From assembly GCA_045132495.1 (NCBI GenBank), contig JBGUSK010000106.1, positions 3,829-67,828 of the forward strand: a stretch of 64,000 nucleotides of DNA. Reading direction: 5' to 3'. A program made the translations under genes and the position numbers. This document shows positions 43,411 to 51,630 of the stretch, piece after piece. The stretch's first letter is position 1, and every line of letters begins with the position of its first letter. The DNA comes from UBA11524 sp045132495. GTDB lineage: Bacteria > Bacillota > Clostridia > Christensenellales > Aristaeellaceae. The notes beneath the pieces were generated by a model that saw only the letters and a list, made by a program, of their open reading frames with translations, was not told the DNA's origin and made no database searches.

Positions 43411-43868
43411 ACAACGCCCTCCTGTTCCTTTTCGATGGACATCGCGTGGGTCAGCAGGCCGCGCAGGATCGTTGCGGCCAGACCCACAGCCAGGAAGAAG
43501 CCCGGCAGCAGCACGGTTTCGATCAGCGCGAGAAGCGGGTCACGGCCTCTGCCCAGCGCGCCGTTGATGAGGGCTGCGGCGAAGGATACCGCTGCCAGGC
43601 CAGCCATGCACCAGCCGATGACGGTCAGGGCCTTCCCGGTGGCGGGGGTGAAGGCGGATTCGCCCTTGCGCAGACGAAGGCACAGCAGCAGGAAGGTGCC
43701 CCAGGCCTCCGCCCACAGCAGCATGCCCACAGCGGACAGTACCGTCACTGAGGCCTGCACCTGCATACCCAGCGCCACGCCCAGGTATACGCCCGCGACG
43801 CTGGCGAGGATGGAGACGATCATCAGCAAGGTGAAGATGATTTTCGCATCAGAAAACAGCTTTTTCAT
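43407..43868 (-). CDS. DUF2975-like membrane protein
   Basis: The product has 153 residues with four helices (about residues 12-32, 38-62, 80-102 and 115-138). The layout and fusion to a YozG-type regulator gene fit DUF2975. It follows a longer homologue (43881-44396) by 12 nt. Function of the family is unknown. Confidence 0.78.
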   Translation of the reverse strand: MKKLFSDAKIIFTLLMIVSILASVAGVYLGVALGMQVQASVTVLSAVGMLLWAEAWGTFLLLCLRLRKGESAFTPATGKALTVIGWCMAGLAAVSFAAALINGALGRGRDPLLALIETVLLPGFFLAVGLAATILRGLLTHAMSIEKEQEGVV

Positions 43869-43880
43869 CGTCGGACCTCC

Positions 43881-44396
43881 TTACACGGTCAGGGCGTTCT
43901 CGTCCTGCATGGACAGAGCGCGGCGCATGAGCAGCTGCACGGCACGGATCATCAGCGCAATGCCCAGCAGCATGAAGGGCAGCAGCAGATGCTCCACCAC
44001 CGGCGTGACAGCAGGCAGCCCCAGCAGCAGGTAGGGAACGATGGCGTTGCCGAAAAGCAGCGCGACGAGGCCCGCCAGCGTGAAGCAGACGGTGATGCGG
44101 CCCAGGGTGGCTTCGTTCTTTTCGGAGAAGGCGGAGGACTTCTTCATCCGGCCTAACAGGCCGATGGCCTCCATTTCCGCGCAGAACAGGCATCCGCCCA
44201 GCAGCAGATCGCGGGCACACAGGGCGATGCTGTACAGTTCAAGGGCCTGGGTGCTGTGGTATTGCTGGGTTTTCTGCACCAGGCTGACGAGCATGAAGGT
44301 GGGCAGCAGCGTGGGGATGAGGGTTACCGCGATGGCCAGGACGCAGATGCATTGCGCCAGGGTCAGCAGTGCTTTAGGTCGCTTCGGGGATTTCAT
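43881..44396 (-). CDS. DUF2975-like membrane protein, first of tandem pair
   Basis: The product has 171 residues with four helices and a basic loop (GRMKKSSAFSEKNEATLGRI) between the second and third helix, the conserved 'F....K..L..I' feature of the family. It starts the three-gene cassette of two membrane proteins plus a small HTH regulator. GAAGGGAGG precedes the ATG. Confidence 0.8.
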   Translation of the reverse strand: MKSPKRPKALLTLAQCICVLAIAVTLIPTLLPTFMLVSLVQKTQQYHSTQALELYSIALCARDLLLGGCLFCAEMEAIGLLGRMKKSSAFSEKNEATLGRITVCFTLAGLVALLFGNAIVPYLLLGLPAVTPVVEHLLLPFMLLGIALMIRAVQLLMRRALSMQDENALTV

Positions 44397-44429
44397 GGGG
44401 ATGGCCTCCCTTCGGGATTCGTTAGGTCA

Positions 44430-44458
44430 ATCATAACATGGGTTGTGGTGAATGTCAA
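44430..44458 (-). promoter_or_regulatory. Promoter of the DUF2975/HTH cassette
   Basis: TTGACA (44453-44458, minus strand), 17 bp, TATGAT (44430-44435), about 33 nt before the ATG at 44396. Confidence 0.8.
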
Positions 44459-44535
44459 TGCGAAATTATTGAAATACGATATTTGATAAACGCAACCCCA
44501 AGGTTCTTCTTTATGGCCATTTGGAATGGATAAAC

Positions 44536-44562
44536 AAAAAAGGAGCCGCCTGCGCCGCTCCT
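44536..44562 (-). terminator. Terminator of the GNAT gene
   Basis: On the minus strand GGAGCGGC and GCGGCTCC pair around a 4-nt loop, followed by TTTTTTG, 20 nt after the stop. Confidence 0.85.
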
Positions 44563-44582
44563 TCAAAACGGGTCGAAGTCCT

Positions 44583-45383
44583 TTACAGATCCAGGCTGGG
44601 GAACATCAGCGTCTGCTCCATCAGCTCGGCATTGAAGTTCCGCACGAGGCGCACCTGGGGCTGGCTGGCGCTCATGATGCGCGCACGAACCTCCGCGACG
44701 CCCTCCTGGCCAACGATGCCCAGTGCCCGCTTCAGCAGATGCTTGCCCAGGCCCCGGCGCTGGAATTCCGGAACGATGTAGATGCCGGTCAGCTCTGCCG
44801 CGTCGCTGCGGCCGGCGATGATGCATTCGCCCACCAGATTCTGCCCGTACAGGATGCCCCACACGTGGAAGACCGGGCTGACCTGCAGGCTTTGCAGATG
44901 TTGCGCGGTGATGTGTCCCAGGCCGTTCAGACGCAAACGATCCACCAGACCCGCCACCTCCTGCTGGGTGTTCAGCGGCAGGGGGATGATGGAGCAGTTG
45001 AACAGTTCTGCGCCCACATCGGTGGGGATGTGCAGCCGCACCAGATCCTCCGAGTTGCCCATGGTCAGCCCGTTGTGCTCCAGGAAGGACAATTTGCGGG
45101 CGTCACCGGGGGTGACGGAGGTGTACATCCGCGCGCCTGCACCGGGGTAGGCTTCCCGCAGCTGACGGGCACGGGCCACCAGCGCGCCGAAGAGCAGATA
45201 CTCCGCTTCCGGGGCGCAGTCCATGGTGAAGAAGATGTTCACCGGCTTATCGGGATACACGCTGGGCTGGTACTGGCACATCACATAGCCGTAGCCCTGC
45301 TGCACGCCGTATTCATTCACGGCGACGAACACGTCCTCCGTGGGGAGATTCATAAAGGGTTCCTGCGGATGGGTGACCTGCAT
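44583..45383 (-). CDS. GNAT-family N-acetyltransferase
   Basis: The product has 266 residues in two halves. The N-terminal half (about 1-130) looks like a degenerate acetyltransferase fold; the C-terminal half has the acetyl-CoA loop ELTGIYIVPEFQRRGLGKHL and VRARIMSASQPQVRLVRNFN. Start 45383 is chosen from GGGAGGAATC; the longer frame to 45434 begins in the leader. It has its own promoter and terminator, so it is monocistronic. Acyl acceptor unknown. Confidence 0.87.
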   Translation of the reverse strand: MQVTHPQEPFMNLPTEDVFVAVNEYGVQQGYGYVMCQYQPSVYPDKPVNIFFTMDCAPEAEYLLFGALVARARQLREAYPGAGARMYTSVTPGDARKLSFLEHNGLTMGNSEDLVRLHIPTDVGAELFNCSIIPLPLNTQQEVAGLVDRLRLNGLGHITAQHLQSLQVSPVFHVWGILYGQNLVGECIIAGRSDAAELTGIYIVPEFQRRGLGKHLLKRALGIVGQEGVAEVRARIMSASQPQVRLVRNFNAELMEQTLMFPSLDL

Positions 45384-45411
45384 AGCTTGATTCCTCCCAA
45401 ATGCAAACCGG

Positions 45412-45478
45412 ACTTGTCCGGACGATAGGTGCATATAAAACCATCTTCCATTATAACCAATTTAGGCGGACTTGGCAA
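45412..45478 (-). promoter_or_regulatory. Promoter of the GNAT gene with palindrome in the leader
   Basis: TTGCCA (45473-45478, minus strand), 17 bp, TATAAT (45450-45455). In the leader the perfect inverted repeat CCGGAC-TT-GTCCGG (45412-45425) is a candidate operator or stabilising hairpin. Confidence 0.7.
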
Positions 45479-45487
45479 GGGGGGAAA

Positions 45488-45700
45488 CGGCCTCATCCGT
45501 CTTCGTTCTCGGATTCCATCCTCGAACGAATCCACCTTCCCCGGCGCGGGGAAGGTAAAGGTGCTGTGCCGCTGCTTGACTATGCTCCATGCATTGCATA
45601 GCCGGAAGAAACCAACCACCCCGGGCCATTCCCGACCCCGGGCCGGGGAAGGTGGATTCACGAGGACGGCCCACCGTCCGAGTGAAGACGGATGAGGCCG
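45488..45700. repeat. Palindromic intergenic repeat, copy 2
   Basis: Same family as 1238-1368, with outer CGGCCTCATCCGTCTTCG and its inverted form (CGGATGAGGCCG at the right end). Inside, GAATCCACCTTCCCCG pairs with CGGGGAAGGTGGATTC. This copy is longer by an interior spacer of about 80 bp. Its right end touches the stop codon of the YlbJ-like gene (45701), as copy 1 touches rhaB. Confidence 0.82.
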
Positions 45701-46534
45701 TCACCCCACCATCCACATCAAACCCAGTGCCAGCAGAAACGACATTCCCCCGTGCAGCGCCTGCCAGCCCACTTGCGCCCCCAGCGGCAGGAAACCCTGC
45801 GGATACACCGCGCGGTTTTGCAGGATGATCGCCATGCCGCCAAACCCTGTTGCGCCTGCAATGAGCGCCGTCCGCCACATGAGCGGCAGCGGCAGTCGGG
45901 CGATCTCTGCCGTGCCGGTGGTAACCTCCAGCAGGGTCGTCACGGGCAAGACCAGCCCGGAGGGCAGTATCTCCGCCGCCAGCGTGGCGAATATCCGCAG
46001 CATCACCATTGTCCCGCAGACCAGCAGCATTGTCCGGGCGGATGCTTCCACTGCAGCGCCGAAGGAGAGGGGGGGGAAATTTTCGGAATTCGGAATTCGG
46101 AATTCGGAACTTGAAGTGTGGGCGCGGATGCCTGCGAGGAGGCCGGTGAGCCATCCGCCGGCGACCACGCTGATCAGGCAAACCACACCGACTGCGGAGG
46201 AACCCAGCCATCCGCCGATGGTGCCGAGGAGGAACATGGGACTCATCGTCGCGCAGGACACCGCCAGGCGCACCTGCTCCCGTCTTGTCAGACCTGCGCA
46301 CATCGGCAGCAGCCGCGCACCTGTGGGCGAACCGCCGCCCCAGCCAAGGAGCATCACCAACACCGGCGATATGCGCCTGACCCGGCTGACCAGCATCATC
46401 GACAGCACCATATAGGGGAAAAGTCCCGGCAGCACCGCCGTCACGAACAGGCGGCACGCGGCGGAGGCGGCAGTCATCGTCACGTCAGCGCGCAGGAGCA
46501 GGGCGAGCATCAGCAGAATCAGCAGAATCAGCAT
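45701..46534 (-). CDS. YlbJ-like sporulation/nucleoside-recognition membrane protein
   Basis: The product has 277 residues with about seven helices and Gate-domain character: SAACRLFVTAVLPGLFPYMVLS matches the repeat start of YlbJ/SpoIIIA-like 'nucleoside recognition' proteins, and GWGGGSPTGARLLPMCAGLT is the conserved glycine-rich loop (shown in part). A loop around residue 145 (SSEFRIPNSEN) is encoded by a GGAATTC microsatellite. It is shorter than typical YlbJ (about 400), so a relative is possible. GAAGGAG precedes the ATG; divergent from polA. Confidence 0.75.
   Translation of the reverse strand: MLILLILLMLALLLRADVTMTAASAACRLFVTAVLPGLFPYMVLSMMLVSRVRRISPVLVMLLGWGGGSPTGARLLPMCAGLTRREQVRLAVSCATMSPMFLLGTIGGWLGSSAVGVVCLISVVAGGWLTGLLAGIRAHTSSSEFRIPNSENFPPLSFGAAVEASARTMLLVCGTMVMLRIFATLAAEILPSGLVLPVTTLLEVTTGTAEIARLPLPLMWRTALIAGATGFGGMAIILQNRAVYPQGFLPLGAQVGWQALHGGMSFLLALGLMWMVG
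46083..46110. repeat. GGAATTC microsatellite inside the YlbJ-like gene
   Basis: About four tandem GGAATTC-type units. They stay in frame on the minus strand and add a loop (SEFRIPNSE) between two membrane helices. Confidence 0.85.
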
Positions 46535-46608
46535 GGCAAACTCCTTCTTTTTTTTTTCCGGGATTCATGCTATACTGATAGGAGACTATTCACCCAGGAG
46601 GTCCCCCT

Positions 46609-49200
46609 ATGCAGAAGGATACCTTCCTTATCGTTGACGGCAACAGCCTGATGCACCGGGCCTATCATGCGCTCCCGCTGATGGACGCCGACGGCATTTA
46701 CACCAACGCCATTTACGGCTTTCTGAACATGCTCCTCAAGGTCATCAAGGAGGAGGATGTGCGCTATATCGCCGTGTGCTTTGACGAGCACGGCCCCACC
46801 TTCCGCCACACTGCGTACCCGGATTACAAGGCCGGACGCTCTGCCACGCCGGATGAATTGCGCCAGCAGTTCCGCACCATCCGCGAATTGCTGACCGACA
46901 TCGGCGTCAAGTGGTACACCCTCATGGGCTGGGAGGCGGACGACCTGCTGGGTACGCTGTCCCTTCGCGCGGAGGAGGACGTGCGCCCGCTGCTGCTCAC
47001 CGGCGACCGGGACGCATTGCAGCTTGTGGACGGCAAGACCGAGCTCATGTTCACCCGTAAGGGCATCTCCGAGACCATCCTGTTCACCCCAGCGCGGGTG
47101 CACGAGGAGTACGGCTTCTCGCCCGAGCAGGTCACCGACTGGAAGGGCCTTGCTGGCGACAGCAGCGACAACATTCCCGGCATCCCCGGCGTGGGCGACA
47201 AGACCGCCGTGAAGCTGCTTCAAAAATACGGCACCCTCGAGAACATCCTCGCCAGCACCGCCCAGGAGAAGGGCAAGCTCCGCGAAAAGCTGGAGACCTG
47301 GCCCGACCAGGCTCGCATGTGCAAGGAGCTGGCCACCATCCATCGCGACGCGCCGGTGGACTTCCGCCTTGCGGACTGCAAGCTGCCCGACCTGAAGCAG
47401 GCCATCCCCGCGCTGAAGAAGCTCCGGCTGAACGCGCTGATCAAGCGCATCGCCGGGGAGGGGAGCGCGACGCAAATCGCCGCTGCATCTGCGGACGCGG
47501 CGGAGGTCGCCCCGCTGACCCTGCGGCCCTTCACGGATTTCGTGAGCGTTGACGCCGCTGACGGCCTTGCAAACTGGCTCAGCGGCCTGACCGACAGGGC
47601 ATATCCCGTCGCCATCCACATGGGCGATATCAGCATGTCCATCGCGGCCCAGGACGGCTCCTGCTGCATGGTGAACCTCGGCGGCGATCTGCTCATGCCC
47701 GGCCTTGATCCGGTGGAGGTGCTGACGGCCCTTGCGCCGGTGATCGGCGTGCATCCGTGCATCATTCATGACGGCAAACGCCTGTGGCATCAGCTGGATA
47801 AACTTCATCTGCCCCTGCCGGAAAAGTATGACTGGGACACCATGCTGGGTGCATACCTCATCAATCCCCAGGAGAAGAGCTACACCTATGCGGCCCTGAA
47901 GCAGGAGCTGCCCGAGGACGCAAGGGGCGTGATGTCCCTGGCCATGTGGCAGAAGCAGAAGATCGCTGCGGATCAGATGCTCCACCTCATGCAGGACGTG
48001 GAGATGCCCCTCTCCCGCGTGCTGTTCCAGATGGAGCAGACCGGCTTCACCGTGGACACGGCCTTCCTGAAGCAGCTGGGCGAGCGCTACACCGTGCAGA
48101 TCGAGGAGGCTAAGTCCGCTGTTTTCAAGGCTTGCGGCGTGAAGCCCTTCAACCTCAACTCTACCCAGCAGCTGGGCGATGTGCTCTTTGACCAGCTGGG
48201 CCTGCCCCACGGCAAGAAGACCTCCCGCGGTTATTCCACCTCCGCCGAAGTCCTCGAGGGCCTGCGCGACGTTGCCCCGGAGATCATCGACCCGCTGCTG
48301 CGCTACCGCCAGCTGACCAAGCTGAATTCGACCTACATCGAGGGCCTGCTGCGCCTGACGGAGGCCAACGGCAGAGTCCATTCCACCTTTGATCAGGTCG
48401 CCACGGCGACGGGCCGCATTTCCTCCTCCGAGCCGAACCTGCAAAACATTCCCGTGCGCACCGCGGAGGGCCGCGAGATCCGCCAGGCCTTCCTGCCCCG
48501 CGAGGGTTGGGTGCTGCTGGACGCGGACTACAGCCAGATCGAGCTGCGCCTGATGGCCCATTTCTCTGGCGACGAGGCCATGCTGGACGCCTTCCGCACC
48601 GGCCAGGACGTCCACGCCCGCACCGCCAGCGAGATCTTCGACGTGCCGCTTGACCAGGTTGATTCAACCCTGCGCAGCAACGCCAAGGCGGTCAATTTCG
48701 GCATCATCTACGGCATCAGCGGCTTCGGATTGAGCCGCAACACCGGCGTCACCCAGCAGGAAGCCAAGTCCTTCATCAGCCGCTACTTCGCCAAATATCC
48801 CGGCGTGAAGCGCTTCATGGACACGGCTGTTGAGGACGGCCAGCAGAACGGCTATGCGCTGACCCTCATGGGCCGCCGCCGCTATCTGCCGGAGCTGACG
48901 GCTTCCAACGCAATGGTGCGGGAGTTCGGCAAGCGCGCCGCCATGAACACCCCTGTCCAGGGCACGGCGGCGGATATCATCAAGCTGGCGATGGTCCGCG
49001 TGGACGAGGCCCTTCGCCGGGAAGGCCTGCAAAGCAGACTGATCCTGCAGGTGCACGACGAGCTGCTGCTGGAGTGTCCGCCGGAGGAAGTCAACACCGC
49101 CGCCCGCATTCTGCAGGAGGCCATGGAGGGCGTGATCACCCTGTCCGTGCCGCTGTCTGCCGAGGTGCACGAGGGGACAAACTGGGCAGAAGCGAAATGA
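46609..49200 (+). CDS. polA: DNA polymerase I
   Basis: Removes RNA primers and fills gaps. The product has 863 residues. The N-terminal 5' nuclease (about 1-290) has DGNSLMHRAYHAL, DADGIYTNAIYGF and GDSSDNIPGIPGVGDKTA. The central 3'-5' exonuclease region is degenerate (its first Asp-x-Glu motif is lost), as in Bacillus-type enzymes. The polymerase domain has motif A DADYSQIELR (residues 638-647), motif B RSNAKAVNFGIIYGISGFG (in part) and motif C VHDE (815-818). Start is supported by CAGGAGG; -10 TATACT at 46571 with a T-rich -35 region. Confidence 0.97.
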   Translation: MQKDTFLIVDGNSLMHRAYHALPLMDADGIYTNAIYGFLNMLLKVIKEEDVRYIAVCFDEHGPTFRHTAYPDYKAGRSATPDELRQQFRTIRELLTDIGVKWYTLMGWEADDLLGTLSLRAEEDVRPLLLTGDRDALQLVDGKTELMFTRKGISETILFTPARVHEEYGFSPEQVTDWKGLAGDSSDNIPGIPGVGDKTAVKLLQKYGTLENILASTAQEKGKLREKLETWPDQARMCKELATIHRDAPVDFRLADCKLPDLKQAIPALKKLRLNALIKRIAGEGSATQIAAASADAAEVAPLTLRPFTDFVSVDAADGLANWLSGLTDRAYPVAIHMGDISMSIAAQDGSCCMVNLGGDLLMPGLDPVEVLTALAPVIGVHPCIIHDGKRLWHQLDKLHLPLPEKYDWDTMLGAYLINPQEKSYTYAALKQELPEDARGVMSLAMWQKQKIAADQMLHLMQDVEMPLSRVLFQMEQTGFTVDTAFLKQLGERYTVQIEEAKSAVFKACGVKPFNLNSTQQLGDVLFDQLGLPHGKKTSRGYSTSAEVLEGLRDVAPEIIDPLLRYRQLTKLNSTYIEGLLRLTEANGRVHSTFDQVATATGRISSSEPNLQNIPVRTAEGREIRQAFLPREGWVLLDADYSQIELRLMAHFSGDEAMLDAFRTGQDVHARTASEIFDVPLDQVDSTLRSNAKAVNFGIIYGISGFGLSRNTGVTQQEAKSFISRYFAKYPGVKRFMDTAVEDGQQNGYALTLMGRRRYLPELTASNAMVREFGKRAAMNTPVQGTAADIIKLAMVRVDEALRREGLQSRLILQVHDELLLECPPEEVNTAARILQEAMEGVITLSVPLSAEVHEGTNWAEAK

Positions 49201-49238
49201 AATGCTTAATTCTTAATGCTTAATTCGGAATTTAAAAT
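49201..49238. repeat. AATGCTTAATTC/GGAATT tract downstream of polA
   Basis: Two AATGCTTAATTC-like units joined to GGAATTT, directly after the polA stop codon. It looks like a relative of the GGAATTC microsatellites. Confidence 0.6.
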
Positions 49239-49315
49239 GTGAACAGGCAGGAGTTTTCCGACTCCCTGTTGAACAATACAAGGAAACCCAAACATAAGCA
49301 AAGGAGCATCACGAT

Positions 49316-49576
49316 ATGTCTGAAATTCTTGAATTCAAGTTTGACACCCAGCTGTTGATCGAGGGTCACGACCTGGACGAGGACGAGATCTTCGACTACA
49401 TTACCGAGCATTTCGAGGGCGACTGCCTCCTGGCTGTGGGCGATGACGAGCTGATCAAGATCCACTTCCACACCAACAAGCCCTGGGAAGTGCTGGAGTA
49501 CTGCGCGACCCTGGGTGAGATCCACGACATCGTGGTGGAGAACATGCAGCTGCAGTCCGAGGGCATGCACGGCTAA
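49316..49576 (+). CDS. Free-standing homologue of the FakA (YloV) C-terminal segment
   Basis: The product has 86 residues. FDTQLLIEGHDLDEDEIFDY, LLAVGDDELIKIHFHTNKPWE and LGEIHDIVVENMQLQ match the end of the FakA/YloV C-terminal domain, where VGD.D.VK.H.HT is conserved. The kinase DhaL-like domain and the rest of FakA are absent, and no other fak gene is adjacent. It may bind or regulate DegV/FakB proteins such as that at 33697. AAAGGAGC precedes the ATG. It could be a family of its own in Clostridia. Confidence 0.75.
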   Translation: MSEILEFKFDTQLLIEGHDLDEDEIFDYITEHFEGDCLLAVGDDELIKIHFHTNKPWEVLEYCATLGEIHDIVVENMQLQSEGMHG

Positions 49577-49597
49577 GGGGTCTTCGACCCGTTTTCG

Positions 49598-49691
49598 CGC
49601 GATTGAGTTGACTTTTCTATCACAGACCTACCGCGTGGGGCTTGGTATTTACCCAGCGTGGTCTTCCGCGCGCTCATCGCGCGGGCTGCAT
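49598..49691 (+). repeat. 94-bp intergenic element, copy 2, with compensated hairpin
   Basis: Begins 21 nt after the preceding stop codon, in the same sense. Hairpin CCGCGCG-CTCAT-CGCGCGG is at 49666-49684. About 80% identical by eye to the copy at 23934-24028, the middle third being most variable. Confidence 0.8.
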
Positions 49692-49717
49692 CGTGCAAAC
49701 TGAATCAGACAAATTGA

Positions 49718-49752
49718 AAGAGCTGCGACGCAACATGTCGCAGCTCTTTTTG
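49718..49752. terminator. Terminator between FakA-like gene and ABC exporter genes
   Basis: GAGCTGCGAC and GTCGCAGCTC form a perfect 10-bp stem with a 7-nt loop, with TTTTT on the plus side and TTTCAATTT on the minus side. It serves the plus-strand unit and perhaps also the convergent exporter operon. Confidence 0.88.
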
Positions 49753-49767
49753 ATTCCTGTGGGGGCC

Positions 49768-51630
49768 TCAAGCAAGCTGCAATTGATACAGCTTCTTGTA
49801 AATACCGTCCTGCTCCAGCAGCTCCTGGTGGGTGCCGGATTCGCGGATCTTACCGTGATGCATGACGATGATGCGGTCGCAGTGCTGGATGGTGGACAGG
49901 CGATGGGCCACCATGATCGACGTGCGGCCTTCCATCAGGGTCTTGACGGCCTCCTGGATCCACTGCTCGGTCTCGGTGTCGATGTTGGCGGTGGCTTCGT
50001 CCAGGATCAGGATCGTCGGGTCGTAGGCCAGGGTGCGGGCGAAGGAGATCAGCTGCCGCTGGCCCGCGGAGAAGGTCGAGCCGCGCTCTGTCACACGCTC
50101 GTCATACTGGTTCGGCAGCCGCTCGATGAAGTGGCTGGCGTTGGTGTTGTGGGCGGCCTCGCGGATGGTCGCGTCGGTGATGGATTCATCCCGCAGACGA
50201 ATGTTGTGCTTGATGTCGCCGGTGAAGAGGAACACGTCCTGCTGCACCTGGCCGATGGCGGCGCGGATCTGCTCGCGGGTCATGTCGCGGATATCGACGC
50301 CGTCGATGCGGATGGCGCCCTTTTGAATGTCGTAATACCTGCCGATCAGGTTGAGGATGGAGGACTTGCCTGCGCCCGTCGCGCCCACGAAGGCTACCTT
50401 CTGGCCGGGCTCGATGACGAAGCTCACATCACGCAGGACCCAGTTGTTGTTGTCCATCGTATCGGGCGTGGGCGTCTCGCCGTCCTTGGTCTCATAGGCG
50501 AACCAGACGTGGTCAAACTCGATCCGGCCCTTGATCTCAGCGGGCTTCACCGGGTTTTCCTTCTCCTTCACGATGGGCTCCACGTCCATGAGGGTGAAGA
50601 TCTTTTCAGCGGAGGCGATGGCGGACTGCAGCGTCGTGAACATCTCCGCCAGCTCCTGGATGGGCTGGAACAGCTGGCTGATGTACTGGGTGAACATGTA
50701 CAGCGTGCCGATGGAGATCACACCCGTCAGCACCTGGCTGCTGCCGCCGCCCAGGATGATGGCGGTCGCCACGATGGAGGCCAGATAGATCAGCGGGCGG
50801 AAGATACCGAAGATCATCATCTCGCGGAAGCCGGCGTCGTAGAGCTGCTTGTTCTTCACGTCAAACTCGTCGCACTTTTCCTTCTCCCGGTGGAAGATCT
50901 GGATGACGCGCATGCCGCTGAGGTGCTCCGAGAGGAAGGTGTTGATCGCGGTGATGCGGGTCTTCACCACCTGATAGCACCTGCGGCTGAGGCGGCGGAA
51001 GATGAACGTCAGCACCGCCACCACCGGCACCATCACGAAGGACAGCAGCGCCATCTTCACATCCAGCGCCACCATGACCACCACCAGACCGATCACCTTG
51101 ATCACATTGCGGAACAGGCGCACGATGATGTTGGAGTACAGGTCGTTGATGGCCTCGGTGTCGTTGGTGATGCGGGTGACGATGCGGCCCACGGGGGTCG
51201 TGTCGAAGAAGCGCATGCTCAGGCTCTGGACGTGCTCCATCAGCTCCATGCGCAGGGTGTAGACGATCTTCTGGCCCATCTCCTGGATCATCAGGTACTG
51301 CATGCGGTTGCACACGAAGGCCACCAGCATGACTGCGATGTACAGCCCGGCGGTGCGGAGAATGCCATGCCAGCGCTGATCAGGGGTGAGGGCGGTCAGG
51401 GCTGCATCGGTGGCCGCACCTTCCTCGATGGTGAGGATGTACTTGTCAATGGCATCGCCGATGAGCATGGGGCGGTACAGGTCGAGGGCCGTCAGGATGC
51501 CCACCAGCACGAAGCAGATCAGCACCGTCTTGACATAGGGCTTCAAGTAACCCAGCAGCCGCAGGAAGGCGTTGCCCTTGTACTGCAGCTCAGACTCCTT
51601 GTCCTTCAGACCGCGGACGAACTCAGACAT
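49768..51630 (-). CDS. ABC exporter half-transporter, canonical subunit
   Basis: The product has 620 residues: six membrane helices (about 1-330), then a nucleotide-binding domain with Walker A GATGAGKSS, signature FSAGQRQLI, Walker B ILILDEATANID and switch AHRLS. The catalytic Glu after Walker B is intact. Start 51630 (MSEFVRGLKDKE) is preferred from AGGAGGT over an upstream ATG. Its start lies 8 nt inside the 3' end of the partner gene. With the partner it should form a heterodimeric multidrug or lipid exporter of the BmrCD/TM287-288 type. Substrate unknown. Confidence 0.92.
   Translation of the reverse strand: MSEFVRGLKDKESELQYKGNAFLRLLGYLKPYVKTVLICFVLVGILTALDLYRPMLIGDAIDKYILTIEEGAATDAALTALTPDQRWHGILRTAGLYIAVMLVAFVCNRMQYLMIQEMGQKIVYTLRMELMEHVQSLSMRFFDTTPVGRIVTRITNDTEAINDLYSNIIVRLFRNVIKVIGLVVVMVALDVKMALLSFVMVPVVAVLTFIFRRLSRRCYQVVKTRITAINTFLSEHLSGMRVIQIFHREKEKCDEFDVKNKQLYDAGFREMMIFGIFRPLIYLASIVATAIILGGGSSQVLTGVISIGTLYMFTQYISQLFQPIQELAEMFTTLQSAIASAEKIFTLMDVEPIVKEKENPVKPAEIKGRIEFDHVWFAYETKDGETPTPDTMDNNNWVLRDVSFVIEPGQKVAFVGATGAGKSSILNLIGRYYDIQKGAIRIDGVDIRDMTREQIRAAIGQVQQDVFLFTGDIKHNIRLRDESITDATIREAAHNTNASHFIERLPNQYDERVTERGSTFSAGQRQLISFARTLAYDPTILILDEATANIDTETEQWIQEAVKTLMEGRTSIMVAHRLSTIQHCDRIIVMHHGKIRESGTHQELLEQDGIYKKLYQLQLA

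Noticed and set aside
46570..48615. Minus-strand frame of 681 codons opposite polA
   Set aside because: Shadow of polA, without motifs or start signals.
49240..49276. Hairpin after polA considered as its terminator
   Set aside because: The stem is interrupted and no T run follows on the plus strand.
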